From Thermotogaceae bacterium (lineage in GTDB: Bacteria > Thermotogota > Thermotogae > Thermotogales > Thermotogaceae), in contig JALVXE010000198.1 in the NCBI GenBank assembly GCA_027038385.1, positions 1-6,373 on the forward strand: a stretch of DNA of 6,373 nt. Reading direction: 5' to 3'. The first letter of the stretch is position 1. Each line of letters begins with the position of its first letter. The notes beneath the pieces were generated by a model. The model had not been told where the DNA came from. It ran no database searches and saw only the letters and a list, made by a program, of their open reading frames with translations. Of the stretch, positions 1 through 6,349 are shown one piece after another. The position numbers and the translations under genes are program-made.

Positions 1-275
1 CAAATGGAGTCACCGGTTCTGAGATAAGAGTCTGGAACGAATACATAGAAAAACTGAGAGCGGAGAAAGAGAGGCTCCTCAGAGAAATTGAAAAGAAGAG
101 GGAGGAGGAGAAAGAAAAGCTCGCAATTTACCTTGAAAAGAGAAAAGAGAGGATGGCACTTGAAAAACTCAAGGAGAGAAAGTACAGGGAGTATCTCGAG
201 GAGCTCAACAGACAGGAGAGGAAATTCTTGGACGAAGTAGCTGAGAAGAACTACTGGAGGTCAAAGCTCAAATGA
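1..275 (+). CDS. fliJ: FliJ-like flagellar export protein, C-terminal part (5' truncated by window edge)
   Basis: An open frame enters from the left edge (first full codon at base 3) and ends at TGA 273-275, giving 90 residues. The segment is almost entirely charged alpha-helical coiled coil, very rich in Glu, Lys and Arg. It ends with the pattern LEKLKERKYREYLEELN followed by RQERKFLDE, which I recognise as the C-terminal signature of FliJ. In the FliJ family (usually about 145-150 residues) this soluble coiled-coil protein acts at the cytoplasmic face of the flagellar type III export gate. There it contacts the FliI ATPase and helps deliver export substrates. About 55 N-terminal residues would lie outside the window. 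The stop falls inside the last codons of the convergent permease gene, a 15-base tail-to-tail overlap. Another coiled-coil protein, for example an ATPase stalk subunit, cannot be excluded because only the helical tail is visible. Confidence 0.65.
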   Translation, partial: NGVTGSEIRVWNEYIEKLRAEKERLLREIEKKREEEKEKLAIYLEKRKERMALEKLKERKYREYLEELNRQERKFLDEVAEKNYWRSKLK

Positions 276-1691
276 GTCAAACTCCCTCACGGCCTTTTTC
301 GTGAACCTTATCGACAGATAGATTTCCAAAACGATGGACACGATGAATATGGATATCTTCGAGGTTTCTGACACTTTGTAGATCACATCGAAAATTCCAG
401 ATGGTACAGCGAAAGACAGCAGAGCAAGCCCCACCCCTGTGGATTCAACTTTCAAAAGTCCTTTCCCACTAAGGACCTTCCCTCGGTTGAAATCGGGATT
501 CTTAAGTGCTTCCAGAATTCCAAAGCTCGATGACAGGTACACCACACTTGGGAACGACAGAGCGTACATAACGTCCACGATCCCAAAACCGTTAAGAGAT
601 CCAAAGATCAACGCTGGAATCGCAGATACGGTGTACATGGCAAAGGTGGTCAGTAGTTTTTTGAAAACGAGGGATTCAAAACTGATTGGAAAAATCTTAG
701 ATGTCGGATAGACGAGTAGTTCTTCCTGAATGAGCGATCCGGCCGAAACGGACGAGTAGAACGCCGCGAATGATATGTGTATGAAATAAGTTACGGTATC
801 ACTCTTGATGAAGTACCCGTAAAGGAGCGCGAATATCAATGGATATGCCAGGAAGAAAGCGTTCTGCTCTTTTCTGAGAAAGAGCGTGAATTCCTTTCCG
901 CAGAACCTCCCATTCCCACCAGATACTTCTCTTTTCTGCTCACCTATCGGTATGTAATTCGAAGCCAGAAAAAAGAGCGCACCAAGGGCAACTGTCTTGC
1001 AGGGTTTGTACAATATGGGCCAGAAGAACGGTGAGTACTTTGAAGTCAATATCGGTTTTATCAAAAAGAGCTTTTTGGCCATATCTATGGGATTTCCAGC
1101 GGTTGCGGGGTTTATCTGTATCACCAAGACCAGGAGTATCACATCTATGAGGAAGGAGTACATGTACAGTCTCCGCGTTGCTTTCACAACCCAGGAGAGC
1201 AAGAAGGCCACGAACGCTGAGATACCGATGAGCGTGAAAACGTGTGCCAAGCCGTTTGCAAGTCCGAGCCAGATGTTCAAGCCATAGCCTTTGTAGATCC
1301 CCATCAGCCCCATGACATAAGCGACTGGCATCATCGGATTTGTGAAAAGCGATATGGTCGTGAAATACCATCTGAGTGTCGATCCGCTGATCGGCATGTA
1401 CGACAGGAACTCTCTGTCCTCACTCCCAGTGATGGAATAGAGCATCCCAGGTATCATGGATGTCAAAGTCAACAAGGACATTATCAACGACCACAGTCCC
1501 CCAATGATGTAAAAAGCCTCAAGTGGCATCGGCTTTGAGAACGTCATGTATTCCGTATAGTATATCGGGAGGCCAAAAACGAGCACTGCCATCACGACTG
1601 GAAGTGTGGATGATAACATTCCACCTTTCTTACTGAGCACTAAACTCGAGCCCTTGCTTCCATATCTCAAAAGCAATATCAAGTCTCTCAT
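261..1691 (-). CDS. ABC-2-type exporter permease, 476 residues, two-half architecture
   Basis: This is the membrane-spanning partner of the ABC ATPase encoded immediately upstream on the same strand. Its ATG overlaps the ATPase TGA in an ATGA (1688-1691), and no good Shine-Dalgarno lies just upstream, so translation is probably coupled. Hydrophobic stretches suggest about 11-12 membrane helices, roughly at residues 28-46, 58-85, 112-131, 145-170, 175-193, 233-249, 278-294, 300-320, 350-370, 372-392, 418-437 and 445-462. A short cytoplasmic-type motif occurs twice: EFLSYMPISGSTL near residues 95-106 and KIFPISFESLVFKK near 332-345. This resembles the Pro-Ile-Ser coupling segment of ABC-2 exporter permeases and suggests two fused half-permeases. 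Basic or charged loops (170-174, 251-275, 464-469) fit cytoplasmic positions. The substrate cannot be read from sequence; peptide, drug or lipid export are all possible. The last codons overlap the end of the fliJ-like gene. Confidence 0.85.
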   Translation of the reverse strand: MRDLILLLRYGSKGSSLVLSKKGGMLSSTLPVVMAVLVFGLPIYYTEYMTFSKPMPLEAFYIIGGLWSLIMSLLTLTSMIPGMLYSITGSEDREFLSYMPISGSTLRWYFTTISLFTNPMMPVAYVMGLMGIYKGYGLNIWLGLANGLAHVFTLIGISAFVAFLLSWVVKATRRLYMYSFLIDVILLVLVIQINPATAGNPIDMAKKLFLIKPILTSKYSPFFWPILYKPCKTVALGALFFLASNYIPIGEQKREVSGGNGRFCGKEFTLFLRKEQNAFFLAYPLIFALLYGYFIKSDTVTYFIHISFAAFYSSVSAGSLIQEELLVYPTSKIFPISFESLVFKKLLTTFAMYTVSAIPALIFGSLNGFGIVDVMYALSFPSVVYLSSSFGILEALKNPDFNRGKVLSGKGLLKVESTGVGLALLSFAVPSGIFDVIYKVSETSKISIFIVSIVLEIYLSIRFTKKAVREFDSFEL

Positions 1692-2434
1692 AATCTTTCG
1701 AGCATCTCCCTGAGTTTTTCCTCGTTTCCAGTGAGCTTTATGAAGACCTCCTCAAGGTCCTTTCTACCGGCGATCTCTCTGAGTTCACCTACGGTCCCCT
1801 CAGCCACCATCTTCCCGTTGCTTATTATTCCTATTCTGTTGGCGAGATCTTGTGCCATGTCAAGTATGTGAGTGGTAAGAAAAATCGTACCCCCATCCGA
1901 GGCGTGTTTTCTGAGGAGTTCCTTCAAAACGGCAGTCGCTATCACGTCAAGCCCAACGGACGGCTCGTCTAGGAATATCACCTTGGGTTTTCTCATGAGG
2001 ACCGAGACCAACATGAGTTTCTGTTTCATGCCGTGTGACATTTCAAAGATGTACCTTTCCAAATAGTTGATTCCAAAAACGTCGATCAGATTTTTCATCC
2101 TTTCCTCGGTTTTTTCATCATCCATCCTGTAAACCGATCTGATGAACTTCAAGAATTCCCAACCTTTGAGCGAAGGATACATCTTCGGCTCATCCGGAAC
2201 GACCCCGATTTGCCTCTTGATCTCCACAGGATGTTTGAATATGTCCTTCCCAAGTACCAGGACTTCTCCTTCTGTGGGTTTCATAACACCGGTGAGCATC
2301 TTCAGGGTAGTCGTCTTTCCAGCTCCGTTTGGACCCAAGAAAGCGTATATCTCGCCTTCACCTATCTCTATATCGATGTGGTCAACCGCAACCTTTTCCC
2401 CGAACACCTTTGTGAGGGATTTGGCTCTTATCAC
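1688..2434 (-). CDS. ABC exporter ATP-binding protein (ABC-2/CcmA-BcrA type)
   Basis: This is the cytoplasmic ATPase that would power the permease encoded just downstream. It is about 248 residues, normal for the family. Counting from the GTG at 2434, the Walker A motif GPNGAGKTT is at 34-42, the ABC signature MSHGMKQKL (SHG variant) at 132-140, Walker B VIFLDEP at 152-158, the D-loop SVGLD at 159-163 and the switch His at 189. The position normally held by the Q-loop Gln is Asp81, in VVPDEP; this substitution is common in ABC-2 drug and peptide exporters. The C-terminal tail (EGTVGELREIAG, then DLEEVFIKLTG) is also typical of that branch. I chose the GTG at 2434 because GAAGGTG (2441-2447) lies 6 nt before it. 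A GTG three codons upstream (2441-2443) keeps the frame open but sits inside that ribosome binding site. The stop overlaps the permease start by 4 nt, so the two form one operon. Substrate unknown. Confidence 0.93.
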   Translation of the reverse strand: MIRAKSLTKVFGEKVAVDHIDIEIGEGEIYAFLGPNGAGKTTTLKMLTGVMKPTEGEVLVLGKDIFKHPVEIKRQIGVVPDEPKMYPSLKGWEFLKFIRSVYRMDDEKTEERMKNLIDVFGINYLERYIFEMSHGMKQKLMLVSVLMRKPKVIFLDEPSVGLDVIATAVLKELLRKHASDGGTIFLTTHILDMAQDLANRIGIISNGKMVAEGTVGELREIAGRKDLEEVFIKLTGNEEKLREMLERL

Positions 2435-2456
2435 CCAGACCACCTTCTGTTATAAT
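2428..2456 (+). promoter_or_regulatory. Sigma-70-type promoter for the MFS gene, extended -10
   Basis: TTATCA (2428-2433) and a perfect TATAAT (2451-2456) are separated by exactly 17 nt. The bases TGT precede the -10, giving an extended -10 element. Transcription should begin near 2463-2466, at or within about three bases of the ATG at 2466, so the MFS message would be leaderless or nearly so. The -35 lies inside the first codons of the divergent ATPase gene, and the -10 sits just upstream of that gene's ribosome binding site. Read by eye; no start-site data. Confidence 0.6.
2441..2447 (-). promoter_or_regulatory. Ribosome binding site deciding the ABC ATPase start
   Basis: Read on the minus strand this is GAAGGTG, close to the anti-Shine-Dalgarno complement. 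A 6-nt spacer leads to GTG at 2432-2434. It rules against the upstream in-frame GTG at 2441-2443, which is part of the site itself. Confidence 0.7.
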
Positions 2457-2465
2457 TTTCCGGCT

Positions 2466-3623
2466 ATGTTCTGGATCGCTGTAATTGTACACTTCTTCGC
2501 TGACATGGCAACGAGTATATTCCAACCACTCGGCCCGTACTTAACGGAAGTCTTTTCCGTATCAAACCGTACTTACGCCATATCCCTTTACTCGATGTCC
2601 CTGACATCTTCCATGATACAACCGATGTTTGGGGTGATAAGCGATAAGATATCCAGAAGGAATTTTTATCTCACCGCCGTTCTCATAGGAACATTCCTTT
2701 CGGCGTATTCCATATCCCTCACGCACACCTTCTGGCTTTTCGTCTTTTTGGTCTTCATCGCGCAGCTAGCCAATTCGGCTTTTCATCCCATGGGAGCGAT
2801 AATGGCGACATCGAGAAAGAAGAGTGATTTAGCTTATTTCACGCTATCCGGTATGTTTGGATACGCCGTGGGGCCGATTTTCATAACTTGGTACGCTCAG
2901 AAAACTCATCTGAGAGGTCTCCATTGGCTCGGCATAGCTCTTTCTGTCGTGATACTCCTCACAATCCCCAAGATGAAGTTCTTGAAGGTGGAAAAGAAAA
3001 GTCCACCGAAACTCTCTATGAGTGGTGTGAGGATCCTGATTCCTCTTCTCCTTTACGTCGCGTTGAGATCCGCCACGATGGGTACCGCCCAGATATACGG
3101 GCCGATGTACGCAAAGATAGCAGGGCTCAGCCTCGTAATAGGCGGATCGATCTTGACGATAACCAGGATAGTCGGGATGCTGCTCTCTTATACCGGTGTT
3201 CACGTTGGGGAGAGGATAGGGAACTCGTATATAAATCTCATGTCCTCTATACTGATGCTCGGGGCTTCGGTGATCTTTTCACTCGTTGATTTCTCCTATG
3301 TCGTTCATCCGTGGAGCATCCTAAACTTCTCGAGAAACACGACCTGGCAATTTGTCTTTTTGTTTGTCTCCATGTTGGCACCAGGATACTTTTCGATGTC
3401 TTCTGCCACCATCGAAGCGCAGAAAAGACTGCCAACGAACGCGGCTTTCGCATCCTCAATAGCCATGGGGCTTGGTTGGTCTCTTGGAAACCTCATAAAC
3501 CTTGTCTATTCGTCGATATTCGGAAACAGCGTTCTATTCATGGTCAAGACAATTTGGATTTTCGCCGCGTCTTCACTTGCTTTCTCCATTTGGGACATGT
3601 CCTACGATTCCAAGAGATCCTAG
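2466..3623 (+). CDS. Major facilitator superfamily transporter, fosmidomycin-resistance (Fsr)-like
   Basis: This is an inner-membrane secondary transporter of 385 residues, normal for a 12-helix MFS protein. Motif A between helices 2 and 3 is clear: GVISDKISRR at 56-65, with Gly56, Asp60 and Arg64. A degenerate counterpart, GVHVGERIG, is at 244-252 in the second half. The helix 1 segment HFFADMATSIFQPLGPYL and the helix 4 segment QLANSAFHPMGA (100-111) resemble Fsr-type drug efflux proteins, where a His-Pro in that helix is typical. The family usually exports small hydrophilic or drug-like compounds using the proton gradient; the real substrate here is unknown. I start it at ATG 2466 because helix 1 follows at once. 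The frame is open further upstream but runs antisense through the ATPase gene, and no convincing in-frame start with a ribosome binding site was found there. No Shine-Dalgarno precedes this ATG, consistent with the nearly leaderless promoter. Its TAG shares CTAG with the convergent HD-GYP stop. Confidence 0.85.
   Translation: MFWIAVIVHFFADMATSIFQPLGPYLTEVFSVSNRTYAISLYSMSLTSSMIQPMFGVISDKISRRNFYLTAVLIGTFLSAYSISLTHTFWLFVFLVFIAQLANSAFHPMGAIMATSRKKSDLAYFTLSGMFGYAVGPIFITWYAQKTHLRGLHWLGIALSVVILLTIPKMKFLKVEKKSPPKLSMSGVRILIPLLLYVALRSATMGTAQIYGPMYAKIAGLSLVIGGSILTITRIVGMLLSYTGVHVGERIGNSYINLMSSILMLGASVIFSLVDFSYVVHPWSILNFSRNTTWQFVFLFVSMLAPGYFSMSSATIEAQKRLPTNAAFASSIAMGLGWSLGNLINLVYSSIFGNSVLFMVKTIWIFAASSLAFSIWDMSYDSKRS
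2484..2511 (-). promoter_or_regulatory. Probable sigma-70-type promoter for the ABC exporter operon
   Basis: On the minus strand, TTGCCA (2511-2506) and TACAAT (2489-2484) are separated by 16 nt; each differs from consensus at one base. The predicted start is near 2477, giving a leader of about 43 nt before the GTG at 2434. That leader contains the GAAGGTG ribosome binding site. The promoter lies inside codons 7-16 of the divergent MFS gene. The spacing is one base shorter than ideal, so this call is less secure than the opposing promoter. Confidence 0.45.
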
Positions 3624-4723
3624 ATCACAGGTTTCTTTCTTAGAAATCCTTTCTTAAAAGCACTTTCCAGTACAGGTGGAGCGATCTTGACGAGCTCTGG
3701 ATCGAACTGCTTTTCCGACTGATTTTCTATCTCGCTCAAAGCTGATTCCAAGGTTAAAGCCTTTCTGTAAGTTCTGTTGGATGTCATCGCGTCGAAGGAA
3801 TCCGCTATCGAGACTATCCTGACTTCGAGCGGTATCTCTTCGCCTTTCAAACCGTCCGGATACCCTCTTCCATCCCACCTTTCGTGATGCCATCGTGCTA
3901 TATGCCGGATGTCATCAAGCCAGTAGTACCCTTCAAGCATGGCGTATCCGACTATCGTGTGCCTTTTCACAATTTCGTATTCAGCCTCTGAGAGCTTTGA
4001 CGGTTTGAGGAGTATGTATTCTGGTACTGAGAGTTTTCCTATGTCGTGAACTATGGATCCCCAGAATATCCTGTCCACTTCTTCCGTGCTCAATCCAATC
4101 TCCTTCGCTATAGAAATCGCATACCTGGCAACTCTCTCAGAATGTCCCACGGTGTTTGGATCTCTTGCCTCCATCGCCTTTCTCATGGCCATTATTATTT
4201 CCCTTTGATATCCGCGTTCTCTTTCCTGATATAGCTTCATCGCGGTGAATATCGATGCCAATTTTCCAAAAGCCTTTATCGACCGAAAGAGCTCTGGAGA
4301 GATTTGAACGTCTTTCGTGGAATCCAGGAACATTCCCCCAACGACTTCGTTATCCACCTTTATGGCCACGGAAACTGTTTTCCTTATCATATGAGAGCCT
4401 ATCTTTCTGAACAGCTTCTCACGATCTTCAAAGAGCGTGCCCTTACTCTTCTCCGCTATCCGGTCTATGAGGATTGGATCCTCACTCTGGGGTATATGTA
4501 AATCCGTTGCCGCTATCTTTCCAAGGTCATCTGGAAAACCTATCCAGGCAACGTATTTCCAGATCCCGTGCTGCTTCATTATGATGCTCCCCTTATCGAA
4601 ATCCGGGAACATCTTCAGAGATATCTCGAGTAATCTTTTCATGAAACCCTCAACACTCGTCCTCAAGCTGAGGTTCTCGAAAAAGTCTATCGCATCCGAT
4701 ACTGCATCTTCCGGGTTATTCAT
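3620..4723 (-). CDS. GAF plus HD-GYP domain protein, predicted cyclic-di-GMP phosphodiesterase
   Basis: This is a cytoplasmic signalling enzyme of 367 residues with no membrane segment. Residues about 20-160 look like a GAF sensory domain, a linker helix spans roughly 160-185, and residues about 175-350 form an HD-GYP domain. Metal and catalytic residues expected for the family are visible: His194 (GHSERVA), His226-Asp227 (IVHDIGKL), His255 (KRHT), His279-His280 followed by ERWDGRGYP with the Gly-Tyr-Pro at 287-289, and Asp308 (SIADSFDAMTS). HD-GYP enzymes hydrolyse cyclic-di-GMP, usually to pGpG or GMP, and some act on related cyclic dinucleotides. The set of residues suggests an active enzyme; the GAF ligand is unknown. 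The start at ATG 4723 is supported by GAGGTG (4730-4735) with a 6-nt spacer. That site is formed by the final codons of the chemoreceptor gene, which stops only 3 nt upstream, so the two are surely cotranscribed. Confidence 0.93.
   Translation of the reverse strand: MNNPEDAVSDAIDFFENLSLRTSVEGFMKRLLEISLKMFPDFDKGSIIMKQHGIWKYVAWIGFPDDLGKIAATDLHIPQSEDPILIDRIAEKSKGTLFEDREKLFRKIGSHMIRKTVSVAIKVDNEVVGGMFLDSTKDVQISPELFRSIKAFGKLASIFTAMKLYQERERGYQREIIMAMRKAMEARDPNTVGHSERVARYAISIAKEIGLSTEEVDRIFWGSIVHDIGKLSVPEYILLKPSKLSEAEYEIVKRHTIVGYAMLEGYYWLDDIRHIARWHHERWDGRGYPDGLKGEEIPLEVRIVSIADSFDAMTSNRTYRKALTLESALSEIENQSEKQFDPELVKIAPPVLESAFKKGFLRKKPVI
3629..3655 (+). terminator. Weak possible terminator after the MFS gene
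   Basis: AGGTTTC (3629-3635) can pair with GAAATCCT (3643-3650) through seven base pairs with one bulged T and a seven-base loop. TTCTT follows. The stem is AT-rich and the tract is interrupted, and the whole element lies within the last codons of the opposite-strand HD-GYP gene, so it may be chance. Confidence 0.22.
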
Positions 4724-4726
4724 ATC

Positions 4727-6328
4727 TCACACCTCGTAGCTCTTGACTATGTTCAGGAGGTTTTTGAGGTTCTCGTGCGTGGCTTTAACGGAAGCGGCTA
4801 TCTCCTGCATGGAGGCGTTGGTGTTCTCAACGGATGCGGTCACCTCTTCCGTTGCAGCCGATACGTTCATTATACTCTGAGAATTCATGTTCATAGCGGT
4901 GGAAATTTCATCGACGGCCGCTGTTTGCTCTTCGACCGCAGATGCTATCCTCTCCATCATCTGAGCTATCTTATCTACTCTGTCGACTATCTCGTTCATA
5001 TCACTTTGAGTTTCGTTCACTATCTTCAAGCTCTCTTCTATCCTGTTCGATATCCCCTTCGCCACATCGATGGACTGCCTGGATATCTCATCCACTTCCT
5101 GAACGACTTTTTCCACTTCCTCCGCCGCCTTTTTGCTCTCCTCAGCCAGTTTCCTTATCTCGTCCGCAACCACGGCGAATCCCTTTCCAGCTTCTCCAGC
5201 CCTCGCGGCCTCTATAGCTGCGTTAAGAGCCAAGAGATTAGTCTGCTCCGCTATCGACGTTATGGTCTCGACGAAAGATCTTATCTCACGAGCTCCATTC
5301 GCAAAACCGTTTACAACGTCATCTATCTTCAGCGATATCTCACTTATACCACTTATAGACTCCTGAAGCTTGGCCATCGCCTTTTTGTTCCTCTTTGCTA
5401 TCTCTGCACTCTCTCTTCCAAAATTTGCAACTTCATTAGCATCACCGGCTATCGCTTTGGTGGCGGTGGATATCTCGTTCATCTCTGCCGTGGTTTCTTC
5501 TATACCAGCTGATACGTTTTCCATCTCCGCAGCTATGTTTGACATCGCCTGGGTTATCTCGTCCATGCTGCCAGCGACTTCTTCAGATGACGACGTTATC
5601 TCGTCCATTCTCTCAGATATATCCTTCGTGTTTACTTTTATCTTCGCTACGTTTTCCTTCAAAGTAGTCGTTGCTGCCTTGAAACTGTTGAGAAGCCTCG
5701 ATATCTCGTCTTTTCCGTTGTATTCCTTGAAATCAAAGGTCAGGTCGTTGTTTTGAAGCTTCTTTGAAGCTTCCATGAGAGGTGACAGGTTTCTAAACAT
5801 TCTGGCAGATACCCAGTATATGAACACGACTCCGAGAACGAGAAAGACAACGGGAATGACTAGGAGGTTCATGAAAATTCTCTTTGTGAAATCTTCAATC
5901 TTGTTTTCCTTAACAGATACATTTTTAAGGAATGAAATTTTCAAACCTTCTGCATCTTTCAAAATGCTCTCAGAAACCCGCTTGAGAGAAGAATCATCGT
6001 GACTTTTCAGGTAGTTTTTCATCCTCACAGACAGCTCTTCTATGTCGTCAAGTTTTGAACTTGAGAATCCGGATTTCTTCAGATCTTCAACGTATCCCAT
6101 CATCTTGTTCAATTCTGAGCTTACGTCCACACCTTCAACATAAGTCTTTATGACCTTGGCGGATTGTTCTATCTGCGCTATTTTCTCTGCCGCAGGGAGA
6201 TCCTTTTTCAGAAGCCCTGAAAGATCTTTTTTAAGCCTGAATACATCATTTAGAACGAAAACCCCCGTGAGATACACAGCGATCATTGGAATGAGAGAAA
6301 CGAGAATAATCCGAACCTTCATGTTCAT
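4727..6328 (-). CDS. Transmembrane methyl-accepting chemotaxis protein
   Basis: This is a chemoreceptor that signals through CheW and CheA to the flagellar motor, 533 residues from ATG 6328. Helix TM1 is about 4-27. An extracytoplasmic, mostly helical sensing region of about 125 residues spans 28-151 and TM2 is about 152-175. A HAMP domain follows at about 176-229, with Pro183 and Asp207-Glu208. The long antiparallel signalling hairpin has the near-invariant tip EQTNLLALNAAIEAARAGEA at 361-380, then GKGFAVVADEIRKLAEES. Three full matches to the methylation consensus (two small residues, two spacers, a Glu/Gln pair, two spacers, two small residues) are at 245-254, 462-471 and 490-499, with a near match at 273-282. 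There is no C-terminal CheR-binding pentapeptide; the protein ends KSYEV. The sensing domain is not one I recognise, so the ligand is unknown. ATG 6328 is chosen because GGAGG (6336-6340) lies 7 nt upstream; a GTG at 6349 would precede that site. Confidence 0.95.
   Translation of the reverse strand: MNMKVRIILVSLIPMIAVYLTGVFVLNDVFRLKKDLSGLLKKDLPAAEKIAQIEQSAKVIKTYVEGVDVSSELNKMMGYVEDLKKSGFSSSKLDDIEELSVRMKNYLKSHDDSSLKRVSESILKDAEGLKISFLKNVSVKENKIEDFTKRIFMNLLVIPVVFLVLGVVFIYWVSARMFRNLSPLMEASKKLQNNDLTFDFKEYNGKDEISRLLNSFKAATTTLKENVAKIKVNTKDISERMDEITSSSEEVAGSMDEITQAMSNIAAEMENVSAGIEETTAEMNEISTATKAIAGDANEVANFGRESAEIAKRNKKAMAKLQESISGISEISLKIDDVVNGFANGAREIRSFVETITSIAEQTNLLALNAAIEAARAGEAGKGFAVVADEIRKLAEESKKAAEEVEKVVQEVDEISRQSIDVAKGISNRIEESLKIVNETQSDMNEIVDRVDKIAQMMERIASAVEEQTAAVDEISTAMNMNSQSIMNVSAATEEVTASVENTNASMQEIAASVKATHENLKNLLNIVKSYEV
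4730..4735 (-). promoter_or_regulatory. Ribosome binding site of the HD-GYP gene inside the chemoreceptor 3' end
   Basis: Minus-strand GAGGTG encodes the last two codons (Glu, Val) of the chemoreceptor and lies 6 nt before ATG 4723. A ribosome finishing the chemoreceptor would clear or occupy this site, so the two translations are likely coupled. Confidence 0.65.
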
Positions 6329-6334
6329 GAACAT

Positions 6335-6341
6335 CCCTCCC
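6335..6341 (-). promoter_or_regulatory. Ribosome binding site deciding the chemoreceptor start
   Basis: Minus-strand GGGAGGG, with a GGAGG core at 6340-6336, is 7 nt from ATG 6328. An ATG at 6334-6332 is only one base from the core and the GTG at 6349 precedes it, so both are poorer choices. The ATG at 6322 is the next best alternative. Confidence 0.7.
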
Positions 6342-6349
6342 TTCTGCAC

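Noticed and set aside
287..304. TCACG and CGTGA flanking a T-rich loop just after the fliJ-like stop, considered as a terminator.
   Set aside because: Only five base pairs, the T-run is in the loop and not after the stem, and it lies in the permease coding sequence.
940..1371. A 143-codon minus-strand frame within the permease region.
   Set aside because: It is an out-of-frame shadow of the permease. The residue pattern is His, Arg and Cys rich with no recognisable motif.
2449..2454. Minus-strand TATAAC, considered as the -10 of the ABC operon.
   Set aside because: The -35 position is poor, and the implied start would fall inside the ATPase ribosome binding site. The TACAAT promoter upstream fits better.
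2142..2465. The open frame of the MFS gene continues 108 codons upstream, suggesting a longer N-terminus.
   Set aside because: It runs antisense to the strongly conserved ABC ATPase, has no transmembrane or MFS character, and no ribosome binding site supports a start there. MFS helix 1 begins at the ATG 2466.
3593..3602. Perfect palindrome GGACATGTCC near the end of the MFS gene, considered as an operator or terminator.
   Set aside because: A single 10-bp palindrome inside coding sequence with no T tract and no second copy seen; expected by chance.
4775..5512. A 245-codon open frame on the plus strand.
   Set aside because: It is antisense to the chemoreceptor signalling domain. Its composition (many Tyr, Leu, His, Arg) is what the complement of heptad-repeat codons gives, and it has no domain motif.
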